Source: Paenibacillus bovis (lineage in GTDB: Bacteria > Bacillota > Bacilli > Bacillales > Bacillaceae_C). Taken from it: a DNA stretch of 64,000 nucleotides. Below, piece after piece: positions 17,100 through 25,862 of the stretch. The position numbers and the translations under genes are program-made. The notes beneath the pieces were generated by a model that ran no database searches, had not been told where the DNA came from, and saw only the letters and a list, made by a program, of their open reading frames with translations. Within the stretch, counting starts at the first letter, position 1. The number at the start of each line of letters is the position of its first letter. The DNA lies in the NCBI GenBank assembly GCA_007679095.1, contig VEFU01000001.1:62001-126000 (forward strand), read 5' to 3'.

Positions 17100-17249
17100 T
17101 TGGCACACAAAAGATCTGCAAATAAAATTTCAGGGATGAACCCAGAAAAAGGACCAGACTTTGGAGCAAATTTTCAAGAGGAATTTGCAAACGAACCACT
17201 AACACAGAAACAAAAACAAAATAATAAAAAGAAGAAGAAAAACCAATAA
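17100..17249 (+). CDS. sspO: Small acid-soluble spore protein O
   Basis: A 49-residue SspO (CotK) protein that starts at [18 protein letters not shown], a middle FANEPLT, and a basic end [10 protein letters not shown]. These match the family's KRKANHVINGMN / LTEAQRQNNKKRKKNQ pattern as I remember it. GGAGGTG lies six bases upstream, in a hairpin. SspO is a minor spore core protein expressed in the forespore. Missed by automatic calling because of the TTG start and short length. Confidence 0.88.
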   Translation: MAHKRSANKISGMNPEKGPDFGANFQEEFANEPLTQKQKQNNKKKKKNQ

Positions 17250-17261
17250 TTGCAGTGAAGG

Positions 17262-17315
17262 GGCTGTCCAATAAGTTAGAGAAATTAACTTGTTGGAAGC
17301 ACCTTTATTTTTTTA
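17262..17315 (+). terminator. Terminator of sspO
   Basis: TCCAATAAGTTA (17267-17278) pairs with TAACTTGTTGGA (17286-17297) with one mismatch, followed by ACCTTTATTTTTTTATT. Confidence 0.75.
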
Positions 17316-17339
17316 TTACCTTTTTACTTGATGCACAAT

Positions 17340-17433
17340 GTTGATTGTAGCGGAAGTATGAGAATCCTTCGGGTTGAACAGTTTCCGGGAGAGCCCGGAG
17401 TTAGAAAAGTGAACACCTGGAGCAGAAATCAAC
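17340..17433. repeat. Bacillaceae-type intergenic repeat, short GTTGATT...AATCAAC form
   Basis: The ends GTTGATTGTAGCGGA and GGAGCAGAAATCAAC form an inverted repeat, and inside TTTCCGGGAGAGCCCGGAG makes a small hairpin. It is a sister of the element at 41702-41837 but about 40 bases shorter. It lies in the tail region of the convergent deacetylase gene. Confidence 0.7.
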
Positions 17434-17442
17434 TATATCATT

Positions 17443-18234
17443 TTATTTTACTTCATAATCCTTCTCGATTAATTTCATCTCCGGAATTAGATCAGATAAA
17501 TAGACAAGGTTGGCTTTATCTTGGTAAACAGGGATATATTGTTCCAACACGCTTGCAACAATTGGCCCAGGTATCCCGACATGTCCAATAGCAATGATTT
17601 CGTCTAACTCTGTTAGTTTATTTGCTAATAAATTTGCCTGCCTAGATATATGAGTAATGGTATATACATCATCAAAGAACAAATCATTTTCTAAAAAAGG
17701 AACCTTCATTTCCTCTGCAAGTGTTTTGGCAACACTTTTACTTGATGTTTTACTATCAAGATAGAACATCCCTTTTTCCTTACAAATTTCAAAGATAATT
17801 CGCATCACTCGTTCATCTTCTGACACTTTTGACCCCATGTGATTATTCATACCTACTGCATGTGGAACATCTTCAATGGCAGCTATTACTCGTTTGCGAA
17901 TTTCCTCATCACTTAAATCTGTTGTGATGGCACCTGGCCCTAACCAGCTCTTCTTTCCTCTCTTTGGTTCCATTGGTAAATGCACAATAACTTGGTGACC
18001 ATTGTGATGGGCAAGTTCTGCATCCTTTTTTGTTGTCGACATAAAGGGCATGATTGCTACCGTTAAATTAATAGGTAGATGAAGAAGATCCTCCGTCCCT
18101 TCCATATTATTTCCAAGATCATCAATGACAATTGCTAAGTCCTTTTTCGAAAAGTTATAAGGTTCAGCTAAAACTGTTTGCGTTAATGAAAGGCAAAGTA
18201 TTAATGCGCTTATCAACAACCTCATATTCATCAC
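17443..18234 (-). CDS. Divergent polysaccharide deacetylase family protein (YibQ-like)
   Basis: A 263-residue secreted protein. The signal peptide is MRLLISALILCLSLTQTVLA with cleavage after the A-E region. The body has the divergent deacetylase pattern: LAIVIDDLGNNMEGTEDLL, LTVAIMPF, HLPMEPK and MNNHMGSKVSED. These carry the NodB-like Asp and His positions. A role in trimming cell-wall or surface polysaccharide is inferred from family only. Tandem ATGs at the start; the GAGGTGATG ribosome site favours 18234 or the next ATG. Confidence 0.88.
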   Translation of the reverse strand: MMNMRLLISALILCLSLTQTVLAEPYNFSKKDLAIVIDDLGNNMEGTEDLLHLPINLTVAIMPFMSTTKKDAELAHHNGHQVIVHLPMEPKRGKKSWLGPGAITTDLSDEEIRKRVIAAIEDVPHAVGMNNHMGSKVSEDERVMRIIFEICKEKGMFYLDSKTSSKSVAKTLAEEMKVPFLENDLFFDDVYTITHISRQANLLANKLTELDEIIAIGHVGIPGPIVASVLEQYIPVYQDKANLVYLSDLIPEMKLIEKDYEVK

Positions 18235-18420
18235 CTCTTCTTTTCATTTAGCATTCCCGAAGCAACAGTCATCACTCGCATATTGGTAAGTTTTTATAAT
18301 AATACATTTACAACAGTTAAAAATAAAACTAGGGGCAGCTCCATTAGGAACTCCCCCCGTCCATTCTTTTCTGTTGTATTGTCTAATTAACAGTTTAGTT
18401 GAGACTTATGCTTAAATTTT

Positions 18421-18540
18421 CATAAGATGGCTTCTATTGGACATTTCATTGGTACGGCCTGATTAAAATGTCCATTAGACACCTTCTATTCGACATTTCA
18501 CCAATCAAAACTTACGAAATGTCCATTAGGACTCTCAAGC
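18421..18540. repeat. Second cluster of TGTCCATTAGA palindromes, ~52-bp period
   Basis: One complete copy, TGTCCATTAGACACC-TTCTATTCGACA (18469-18495), flanked by two partial copies. CTTCTATT recurs at 18431 and 18483 (52 apart), and GTCCATTAG recurs 51 bases apart. It is the same family as 510-1100. Confidence 0.7.
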
Positions 18541-18557
18541 ATATCAACATTCCTACA

Positions 18558-19034
18558 TTACTTTAACGCCTCAATATTAAATGAGGTAACTTTGTACTCT
18601 CCATCAATTTTTTTGCAATACATCATCCATATTTCTGTTGCTTCCATCGATTCTCCACCGTCTGCCTTTTCAGCGACTGTCTTCACTCTAGCTGTATAGC
18701 TAAATGTGCCTTCTTTTGTATTAGAAGATGTGATTTTTTCATCGGATATTGTAACTTCCGCATCTTTATATAATCCGGGATTATATAACCCTATTTTCTT
18801 ACCATCGTCAATTCGTCTTTCGGGATTCTGGAATATACTAAATGCATCCTCAAATTCTTCTTCACTCTCTGCTGTGTATATGTTATTAAAATGATGAATC
18901 ATTCCACGTGCTATTTCCTTATATTCTTCGAGTTTCTCTGGATCTTTCTCTTCATATCTATCATCTTGACCACAAGCCGTTAACATTATTAAACCGATTA
19001 CAATTATAAAAACAGATAGCAGTTTCTTCCCCAT
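18558..19034 (-). CDS. Lipoprotein of unknown function
   Basis: A 158-residue precursor. The N-terminal signal ends in the lipobox LTAC (Cys about 21), so it is lipid-anchored outside the membrane. The mature part is acidic at first (EEKDPEKLEEYKEIARGM), then resembles a small NTF2/DUF4467-like fold that ends in beta strands with ATEIWMMYCKKIDGEYKVTSF. GGGGTGAC sits before the ATG. Family not firmly recognised. It is probably monocistronic. Confidence 0.8.
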   Translation of the reverse strand: MGKKLLSVFIIVIGLIMLTACGQDDRYEEKDPEKLEEYKEIARGMIHHFNNIYTAESEEEFEDAFSIFQNPERRIDDGKKIGLYNPGLYKDAEVTISDEKITSSNTKEGTFSYTARVKTVAEKADGGESMEATEIWMMYCKKIDGEYKVTSFNIEALK

Positions 19035-19109
19035 ATTGTCACCCCTTACAGAAATTTTACCATCATGCAGGGGGTTTGTCTTGTTGAATCATCCTGTATC
19101 CTTACACAT

Positions 19110-19151
19110 AAAAAGAAGAGATGTTCTATATGTAGAACACCTCTTCTTTTT
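19110..19151 (-). terminator. Terminator of the cheR/kinase operon
   Basis: AAAAAGAAGAG-TGTTCTA-TATG-TAGAACA-CTCTTCTTTTT is a near-perfect stem that starts at the cheR stop codon. T-runs on both strands make it usable in either direction. Confidence 0.88.
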
Positions 19152-20025
19152 ATTTTACCTTCTTATACAGTTTCTGTTTCACGCTAATATCTTCATAACT
19201 ACTAGCAACATCTGTATAATGGATAGTTTCTTTATCTCCTAACCCAAGAATACCGAACATACCTAGGCTTTCATAAAAAAGCTCATGTACTTTTTTCTGT
19301 AAGGATTTATTGAAATAAATTAATACGTTTCTACATAGAATTACATGAAATTCATTAAATGACCAATCCACTACTAAATTATGCTGTGCGAAGACAATGT
19401 TTTTCGTTAAATACGGATGAAATTTCACTCCATTATGGACGACACTATAGTAGTCCGAAAAAGCCCTTTTTCCACCAGCCTGTAAATAGTTACTCGTGTA
19501 TTTCTTCATGTATTCTAATGGGAAAATACCATTCTTTGCACTTTTTAACACATTAGCATTAATGTCTGTTGCATATATTTTCGTTTTATCATAAAGACCC
19601 TCTTCTTGAAGTAACATTGCCATCGAATATACTTCTTCCCCAGTGGAACAGCCTGCATGCCAAATTCGAATCGAAGGATATGTGCGTAACATCGGAACTA
19701 CTTTTTCTCTAAACTCTAAGAAAAATAATGGATCTCGAAACATCTCCGTTACATTAATAGAAAAATCAGCTAGTAATCGTTGTAAGCATTGCGGATCTCG
19801 TAACACTTTATCGAGCAAACTAGTAATGGTAGTAAGCTTCTCTGAATGAACTCGATGCCATATTCGTCTTTTCATCGAATTATAAGCATAATCACGATAA
19901 TCAAAACCATACCATTCATAAAGAGCTTGCAACAGTAACTGAATCTCAATTTTTTCTAATTCTTCTGCTTCACTTATATTGGTATTCATCGTCTCTTCCA
20001 TACTAGTTCCATTTCCCATCTTCAT
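19150..20025 (-). CDS. CheR-type protein-glutamate methyltransferase
   Basis: A 291-residue CheR. The N-terminal helical domain (YRDYAYNSMKRRIWHRV) and FSINVTEMFRDPLFF are followed by the SAM site IWHAGCSTGEEVYSMAMLL, DIN and CRNVLIYFNK. It transfers methyl groups from SAM to glutamates of signalling proteins. It overlaps the hybrid kinase gene by 23 bases and sits in a phospho/c-di-GMP block with no chemotaxis receptor nearby. It probably methylates the coiled-coil linker of that kinase rather than a classic MCP; this is inference from context. Confidence 0.93.
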   Translation of the reverse strand: MKMGNGTSMEETMNTNISEAEELEKIEIQLLLQALYEWYGFDYRDYAYNSMKRRIWHRVHSEKLTTITSLLDKVLRDPQCLQRLLADFSINVTEMFRDPLFFLEFREKVVPMLRTYPSIRIWHAGCSTGEEVYSMAMLLQEEGLYDKTKIYATDINANVLKSAKNGIFPLEYMKKYTSNYLQAGGKRAFSDYYSVVHNGVKFHPYLTKNIVFAQHNLVVDWSFNEFHVILCRNVLIYFNKSLQKKVHELFYESLGMFGILGLGDKETIHYTDVASSYEDISVKQKLYKKVK

Positions 20026-23000
20026 ATAACCACACTTTGATCAATGATATAAGTTGATCAGGATCAATTGGCTTCACGATATAATCCGATGCGCCAACTT
20101 CCATACACTTTTCTCTATCTTCTTTCATCGCTTTTGCGGTTAATGCAATAACAGGTAAATTAGCGAATATAGAAATAGCTCGTAACCGCTGAATCGCTTC
20201 ATACCCATCCATTTCTGGCATCATGATATCCATTAACACTAAATCAATATCCGGGTTCTTCTGTAATATTTCCAATCCTTCTTTACCATTCTCTGCAAAG
20301 GATATATCCACTCCATATAGCTCAAGTATGCTTGATAATGCATAAACATTTCTCACATCATCATCTACTAGTAAAATTTTCTTACCTTCCAGATTGGATA
20401 ATTCCTCGACCTTTTTTGGTAAAGGATCTGTTTGTGTTTGCTCATCGCTGTTTTTAAAGAATAATTCCAGCTCTGCTTTTAATCTTTGAGGTGAACTTCC
20501 ATCTTTGATGATAATCGTATGAGCATATTTATTAAGTTGTATTTCCTCTTTTAACGTTAAGTCACGACCAGTGTAAATGAATACTCTCAGATCATTATTT
20601 AATTCCATTTCTTTTATTTTATCGAGTAATTCAAAACCGCTCGTATCGGACAAACCTAAGTCGAGAATGACACAATCAAATTGATGAAGTTTTAATTGCT
20701 CGATTGCTTCATGACCGGTAGAAACAGCAGTAATAACAATATCCATATCACCGATAAGTTCCATTAAGCTATTACGTTGTACTTTATCATCATCCACAAT
20801 TAGCAAGCGTTTAATATCATTATCGATGTTATTAAATACAGCTCCTAGTTTTTGTCTCGGGGGTGCTGGTTTTTCTACGGTCTCTGAAGTTTCTATTGTT
20901 GTAGCTACTTCATTTATAGGGTGTACGAGTAAGTTATCTTTCTCTTCATAATCACCGACATAAAGTGTAAAAGTGGTCCCTCTTCCAATACTACTCTTAA
21001 CCTCTAATGTACCATTTAATAATGCTGCTATTTCTCTACTGATAGATAGGCCTAAACCAGTACCTCCAAATTTGCGACTTGTCGTACCATCCGCTTGTTG
21101 AAATGCTTCAAAAATCAAATCGAGCTTATCACTCGCAATGCCTATACCAGTATCTTTTACTGCAAAAGCAAGTACAGATTGATTTTTTACTTTGGAATGT
21201 AGGGAAATCTCTAGCCTTACTTCCCCTTCTTTCGTAAATTTAAAAGCATTGGATAACAAGTTTTTTAATACTTGTTGAATACGTGTCATATCGCTATAAA
21301 TATAAGTTGGTACATCCTCTTTTATTATGATTTGGAAATCGATTCCTTTTTGATCAGCGACTGGTCTAAAGTTATTTTTCACAAATTCAGTCATTTCTTT
21401 TATATGGACTTGAGTTGGATTTACTTCCATTTTCCCTGATTCAATTTTTGCTAAGTCCAAAATATCATTAATAAGAGCTAATAAGTCATTTCCAGAAGTA
21501 TAGATCGTCTTAGAATATTCCACTTGTTTTGCAGAAAGATTACCATCTGCATTATCAGCTAATAATTTAGACAAGATTAATAAGCTATTAAGTGGAGTAC
21601 GTAGTTCATGTGACATATTTGCCAAAAACTCAGATTTGTATTTGGAACTTAACGCTAGCTGCTTTGCCTTTTCTTCTAGCTCTGCTCTTGCTTTTTCTAC
21701 TTCTCGATTTGTTTGTTCAAATCGTTTATTTTGTTCTTCTAAGCTCTTCGCCTTTTCTTCTAAATCAGCATTTGTTTGCTCCAATTCTTCCTGCTGAACT
21801 TGGAGCTTTTCTTCTGACTGACGTAAAGCTTGTGTTTGTTCTTCCAATTCTTCATTTGTTGCACGTAATTCTTCTTGCTGGGACTGTAATTCCTCTGATT
21901 GAGCCTGAACCTCTTCCATTAAAGTTTGGGACTCTTCTAGGAGCTTCGCTAATTGAATCCTACCCATGACACTTTCTAGTATTATACCTAAGTCACTCAT
22001 TAGTTCTTCCAAGAAAGATTGCTGTGAAGGAGTAAAGGATTTAAATGAAGCTAATTCTAAGACTGCTTTTACGTCACCTTCAAAAATGATCGGCAGTACG
22101 TACACATTTAAAGGTGCTGCTTCTCCTAAACCTGACGTTACACGAATATAGTCAGAGGGGACTTCTGTTAGTATAATAGGTGACTTTTCTAGAACTGCTT
22201 GTCCTATTAAACCCTCTCCTAAACGGATAATATTCGTTACATGTTTTCTTTCTTTAAATGCATATGATCCTAGTAATTTATAGACTGGCTCTTGTTCATT
22301 GATTATTTCTTTTACATAAAATACAGCGTGGCTAGCCTCCACTAATGGAACTACTTTCGATAAAAACGTAGTAGCTAATGTTTCTACATCATGAGTTCCA
22401 CTAAGGCTTGTAGTAATTTCAGCTAAGTTAGCTTTACTCCATGTTAATTCTTGTTCCTTTGTCATTTGTTCTTCTAATGACATCGCCATTCTATTAAAAG
22501 ATTGAACAACATCACCAATTTCATCTGGTGAATCATCTTCAACCTTCGTACCTAAATCTGCTTTTCCGTTTGCAACGTTACTCATTGCTTGAGAAACCTT
22601 TTTCAGTCTCTCAGATATTTTCCAAAAGTTATTTGCTAGTAAAGCAATAATAAAAATAATAGCAACAGATAATATAAGTAAACTAATAATGATCTCTCTT
22701 TGGAAATCCTTCGTTAATGTATCAACGGAAGAATTCATGTTTGTTTCTAATACACCGGTAAAATCAGATGTAATGAGAAAAAATTCTTCATGCATCTCGA
22801 TAGAGTTTTCCCCTATTAATACTAAAGCTTCATTATCTTTTCCAGCTAATGTTAACGTTAATACTTCATCCAAATAGTCATTATATCTATTGTTTGTGTC
22901 TCTTAATTTTAGAAGCCAGTTACGATGGTCATCTGTTATGAGTTTTGACTCTAATAGTGCAATATTTTGCTTCACTGCCTCTTGTTTTTCTTGTAATGAC

Positions 23001-23239
23001 TTGATTTCTTTTTTGATAGTCTCTTGATCATCAGATACTACTAAATTCCGTAAATGAATTGCTTCATCCTTAATATCACGATGGATACTTTCAGAAAGCA
23101 CGGTTTTTTCATAATTTGCAAGTAAAGTCTCACTCATTTCTTTCAGCTTGGATATTTGAAAAAGGCTAATGACGATAAGAATTACTAGCAGAATGGGTAA
23201 TGCGCTAAGTCCTAATAATAACTTAGTCTTTATTTTCAT
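20003..23239 (-). CDS. Hybrid sensor histidine kinase (HAMP-GAF-HisKA-HATPase-REC-REC)
   Basis: A 1078-residue membrane kinase: TM1 about 6-28, extracellular four-helix (CHASE3-like) region 29-182, TM2 183-205, HAMP about 206-260, GAF 268-425. A long glutamate-rich coiled coil (430-530) follows, then HisKA with H544 in NMSHELRTPL, HATPase (DTGIGIASDK, GGTGLGLSISRE), receiver 1 with D860 and receiver 2 with D1004. Receiver 1 has ILDLGLSD in place of the usual DxxMP, so it may be divergent. The coiled coil is rich in E/Q pairs like those methylated by CheR, whose gene overlaps downstream. Likely phosphorelay partner: the REC-LuxR protein 29 bases upstream. Confidence 0.93.
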   Translation of the reverse strand: MKIKTKLLLGLSALPILLVILIVISLFQISKLKEMSETLLANYEKTVLSESIHRDIKDEAIHLRNLVVSDDQETIKKEIKSLQEKQEAVKQNIALLESKLITDDHRNWLLKLRDTNNRYNDYLDEVLTLTLAGKDNEALVLIGENSIEMHEEFFLITSDFTGVLETNMNSSVDTLTKDFQREIIISLLILSVAIIFIIALLANNFWKISERLKKVSQAMSNVANGKADLGTKVEDDSPDEIGDVVQSFNRMAMSLEEQMTKEQELTWSKANLAEITTSLSGTHDVETLATTFLSKVVPLVEASHAVFYVKEIINEQEPVYKLLGSYAFKERKHVTNIIRLGEGLIGQAVLEKSPIILTEVPSDYIRVTSGLGEAAPLNVYVLPIIFEGDVKAVLELASFKSFTPSQQSFLEELMSDLGIILESVMGRIQLAKLLEESQTLMEEVQAQSEELQSQQEELRATNEELEEQTQALRQSEEKLQVQQEELEQTNADLEEKAKSLEEQNKRFEQTNREVEKARAELEEKAKQLALSSKYKSEFLANMSHELRTPLNSLLILSKLLADNADGNLSAKQVEYSKTIYTSGNDLLALINDILDLAKIESGKMEVNPTQVHIKEMTEFVKNNFRPVADQKGIDFQIIIKEDVPTYIYSDMTRIQQVLKNLLSNAFKFTKEGEVRLEISLHSKVKNQSVLAFAVKDTGIGIASDKLDLIFEAFQQADGTTSRKFGGTGLGLSISREIAALLNGTLEVKSSIGRGTTFTLYVGDYEEKDNLLVHPINEVATTIETSETVEKPAPPRQKLGAVFNNIDNDIKRLLIVDDDKVQRNSLMELIGDMDIVITAVSTGHEAIEQLKLHQFDCVILDLGLSDTSGFELLDKIKEMELNNDLRVFIYTGRDLTLKEEIQLNKYAHTIIIKDGSSPQRLKAELELFFKNSDEQTQTDPLPKKVEELSNLEGKKILLVDDDVRNVYALSSILELYGVDISFAENGKEGLEILQKNPDIDLVLMDIMMPEMDGYEAIQRLRAISIFANLPVIALTAKAMKEDREKCMEVGASDYIVKPIDPDQLISLIKVWLYEDGKWN

Positions 23240-23268
23240 ACTGTGTTCCCTTCATTCATATAAAGTTT

Positions 23269-25749
23269 TTATAGATTTTCACTTACTTCTTCTTTATCAT
23301 CCATATACATTTGCAATACCATCGCCATTGCCTGCATACGATCATTTACATTTAACTTCTGGAAAATACGGGTAATATGATTTTTTACAGTGTGTTCACT
23401 AATATATAACTTTTCGGAGATTTCTTTATTGCCGAGTCCCTCTAGTATCAATTTAAATACATCCATTTCCCGAGCAGAAACGGAATATAGCTTCTTCGTA
23501 CGTTCTAAAGCTCCTTCAATCAGTTGCTGCTTTTGTATTTGAAAATCATCTACTTTGTTTGTTACTTCCTTTAATGAACTCCTAATATTTAGAAATTGTG
23601 GTTTTTCCTCTGACAAAACAAGATGATCCAATTGCTTCCCAGTCACTGGCTGACTAATTTTACTTCCTTGGATTTCATCACAATGTTCCTTCATTAATAA
23701 TTTCAATTGTTCTTCCGTTTCTACACCGTCTGCAATTACATTCATTTTTAACTGATGGGCCATTGAAATAACACCAGATAATAACACTTGTAATTCGTAT
23801 GAGGCACCTTCTGCAGTTAATAACAATGATTTATCTAGCTTCAACGTATTTACCGCCAGCTCTCTAATATACTTTAACGATAAGTACCCTGCACCAAAAT
23901 TATTAATCGTAATAGAAACACCAAGTTCTCCTAATTGCTTTAACGCTTTTGCAATGATTGGTTCATTCTGTAGAACAATTGAATCTATCAATATAACTTC
24001 AAGTAATTTTGAACTTATTTCATATTTTTCTAGAAATTGAGATAAAGACTCGACAAAATCGTTTTCGATGATTTGTAATGCAGTAAAATTAATTGCCACT
24101 CTTATCGGAGGTACATTTTGTTGTTTCCATGTGACCATTTGCTGACCTAGAGTATCCAACATCCATTTTCCAATTTCAATAATATATCCTGTTTCTTCTG
24201 CTAAAGGGATAAATTCGTCAGGTAAGATCGTTCCCCACTTCGGATGATTCCAGTGAACCAATACTTCCACACTTTTTACCAATCCAGTATTTAATTCTAA
24301 ACGTGGCGTATAAACTAATGTAAACTCACTACGCTCCAATGCTTTTGGCAAATCATTCTGTAGCATAAATGAGCGATAAGAATGTACATTCATCCCAGAA
24401 TGAAAAACTTTAAATGTATTCTTTCCAGAATCCTTCGCCCGATATAAAGCAGCGTTCGCATTTTTCATCAGAACAAAAGAATTGTCGCCATCATACGGAA
24501 AAATACTTAATCCAATACTTGTCGTAATAAATAGCTCATACTTATCAATAATAAATGGCTTTTTAAAAGCGTCTATCAATTGTTCCGCAACATCTAGTGC
24601 TGCTTCCCGATCTGTATTAGGTAAAAGGATACTAAACGCACTTGAACCTAATCTTGCTACGATATCTGAAGCGCGTGTACTCTCAAGGAGTCGCTTTGCT
24701 ATTTCTTTAAGAACACGATCTCCAATAATGTAACCTAGGGAATCGTTTACATACTTAAACCTATCAACATCCAATTGCATGATTGCTAATGTTTGATTTT
24801 GATTTTTTGCTATCTCTAATCTGTTGGAAAATTCTTTATGAAACAATTGTTTATTAGGTAATTCAGTGATGGTATCATAGTAAGCTAAATGCGTGACAAG
24901 TTCTTCATTCTTCTTTCTTACTGTAATGTCACGTAAAGTAATAGCAACAATCCATTCATTTTGAACTAATCTTCTTCCTATTTGGATTTCAACAGGGAAA
25001 ATTGTCCCATCCTTACGTACCGCATCTACTAAAGTAATATTATCAAGTCCCATTACATAATGGGACTCTATTATTTTGTTCATATATTGTTTCGATGTTA
25101 GCGATGAGAATAATAATGAAATATGCTTTCCTATTAAACTATCCGCATCATATTGAAACATTTTATTCACAGCTGGATTTATCTTTAGTATTTGCCCCAG
25201 CTCGTCCAGAACAAGCATGGAGTCAATGGATGTTTCACTTATTACACTAGTTAACGCCTCAGACTTACGTAATTCAGAAGATATGATAGAAAGTTCCTTA
25301 TTAATTTCCTCTAACTTTTCCGTTTTTCTTGTTAAGTCTTGAGCTTGCTGGATAAGTTGTTTTTTCATCATGTATATTTCGACAAATCCATCTACCTTTG
25401 CCTTTAAAATTAATGGATCAATCGGCTTTAAGATGTAATCAATTGCACCTACTGAATACCCCATAAAGATGTGTTCAGAATCCATATTATTCGCCGTAAT
25501 AAATAATATTGGAATATGCTTTGTCTTCTCACGCGCTTTTATTATTTTTGCAGTTCTAAATCCATCCATCCCAGGCATTTGAACATCTAATAAAATTGCA
25601 GCAAAATCATATTTTAATAAATATTTAAGTGCTTCCTCACCAGAGGTCGCTTTCATCAATTGGTAATCTTCTCTCTCAATAATAGCTTCTAATGCAATTA
25701 AATTTTCCGGTCTATCATCTACTAATAGAATATTAACTTTATCATCCAT
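23269..25749 (-). CDS. Response regulator with REC-PAS-GGDEF-EAL-LuxR HTH, catalytic motifs degenerate
   Basis: An 826-residue fusion: receiver 5-120 (D55 in ILLDVQMPGMDG), PAS about 165-278, GGDEF-fold 285-450, EAL-fold 465-710 and LuxR HTH 755-815 (SAREMDVFKL...NKEISEKLYISEHTVKNHI). The GGDEF signature reads GSSAF (368-372). The EAL signature reads EVL (495-497) and the DDFGTGY metal loop reads NNFGAGY (616-622). Both enzymatic domains thus look dead and may act as c-di-GMP sensors controlling DNA binding. ATG 25749 follows GGGAAGGGAC; the frame extends to 25794 without a ribosome site. It is the first of a three-gene unit with the hybrid kinase and cheR. Confidence 0.92.
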   Translation of the reverse strand: MDDKVNILLVDDRPENLIALEAIIEREDYQLMKATSGEEALKYLLKYDFAAILLDVQMPGMDGFRTAKIIKAREKTKHIPILFITANNMDSEHIFMGYSVGAIDYILKPIDPLILKAKVDGFVEIYMMKKQLIQQAQDLTRKTEKLEEINKELSIISSELRKSEALTSVISETSIDSMLVLDELGQILKINPAVNKMFQYDADSLIGKHISLLFSSLTSKQYMNKIIESHYVMGLDNITLVDAVRKDGTIFPVEIQIGRRLVQNEWIVAITLRDITVRKKNEELVTHLAYYDTITELPNKQLFHKEFSNRLEIAKNQNQTLAIMQLDVDRFKYVNDSLGYIIGDRVLKEIAKRLLESTRASDIVARLGSSAFSILLPNTDREAALDVAEQLIDAFKKPFIIDKYELFITTSIGLSIFPYDGDNSFVLMKNANAALYRAKDSGKNTFKVFHSGMNVHSYRSFMLQNDLPKALERSEFTLVYTPRLELNTGLVKSVEVLVHWNHPKWGTILPDEFIPLAEETGYIIEIGKWMLDTLGQQMVTWKQQNVPPIRVAINFTALQIIENDFVESLSQFLEKYEISSKLLEVILIDSIVLQNEPIIAKALKQLGELGVSITINNFGAGYLSLKYIRELAVNTLKLDKSLLLTAEGASYELQVLLSGVISMAHQLKMNVIADGVETEEQLKLLMKEHCDEIQGSKISQPVTGKQLDHLVLSEEKPQFLNIRSSLKEVTNKVDDFQIQKQQLIEGALERTKKLYSVSAREMDVFKLILEGLGNKEISEKLYISEHTVKNHITRIFQKLNVNDRMQAMAMVLQMYMDDKEEVSENL

Positions 25750-25862
25750 TAAAGTCCCTTCCCTTAATACGGACATATTTCTGTCATAATTCATACTTTA
25801 GAATAGCACAATAAGAGATCGTACATATATATTATTTTCATACTAATTTTTACCACAAGGTA

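Noticed and set aside
17328-17591. 87-codon plus-strand frame
   Set aside because: It runs through the GTTGATT repeat and into the antisense of the deacetylase gene; no ribosome site and no recognisable protein.
21592-21969. 125-codon leucine-rich frame opposite the hybrid kinase
   Set aside because: It is the antisense of the E/Q-rich coiled coil, which naturally gives a leucine-rich reading; not a real membrane protein.
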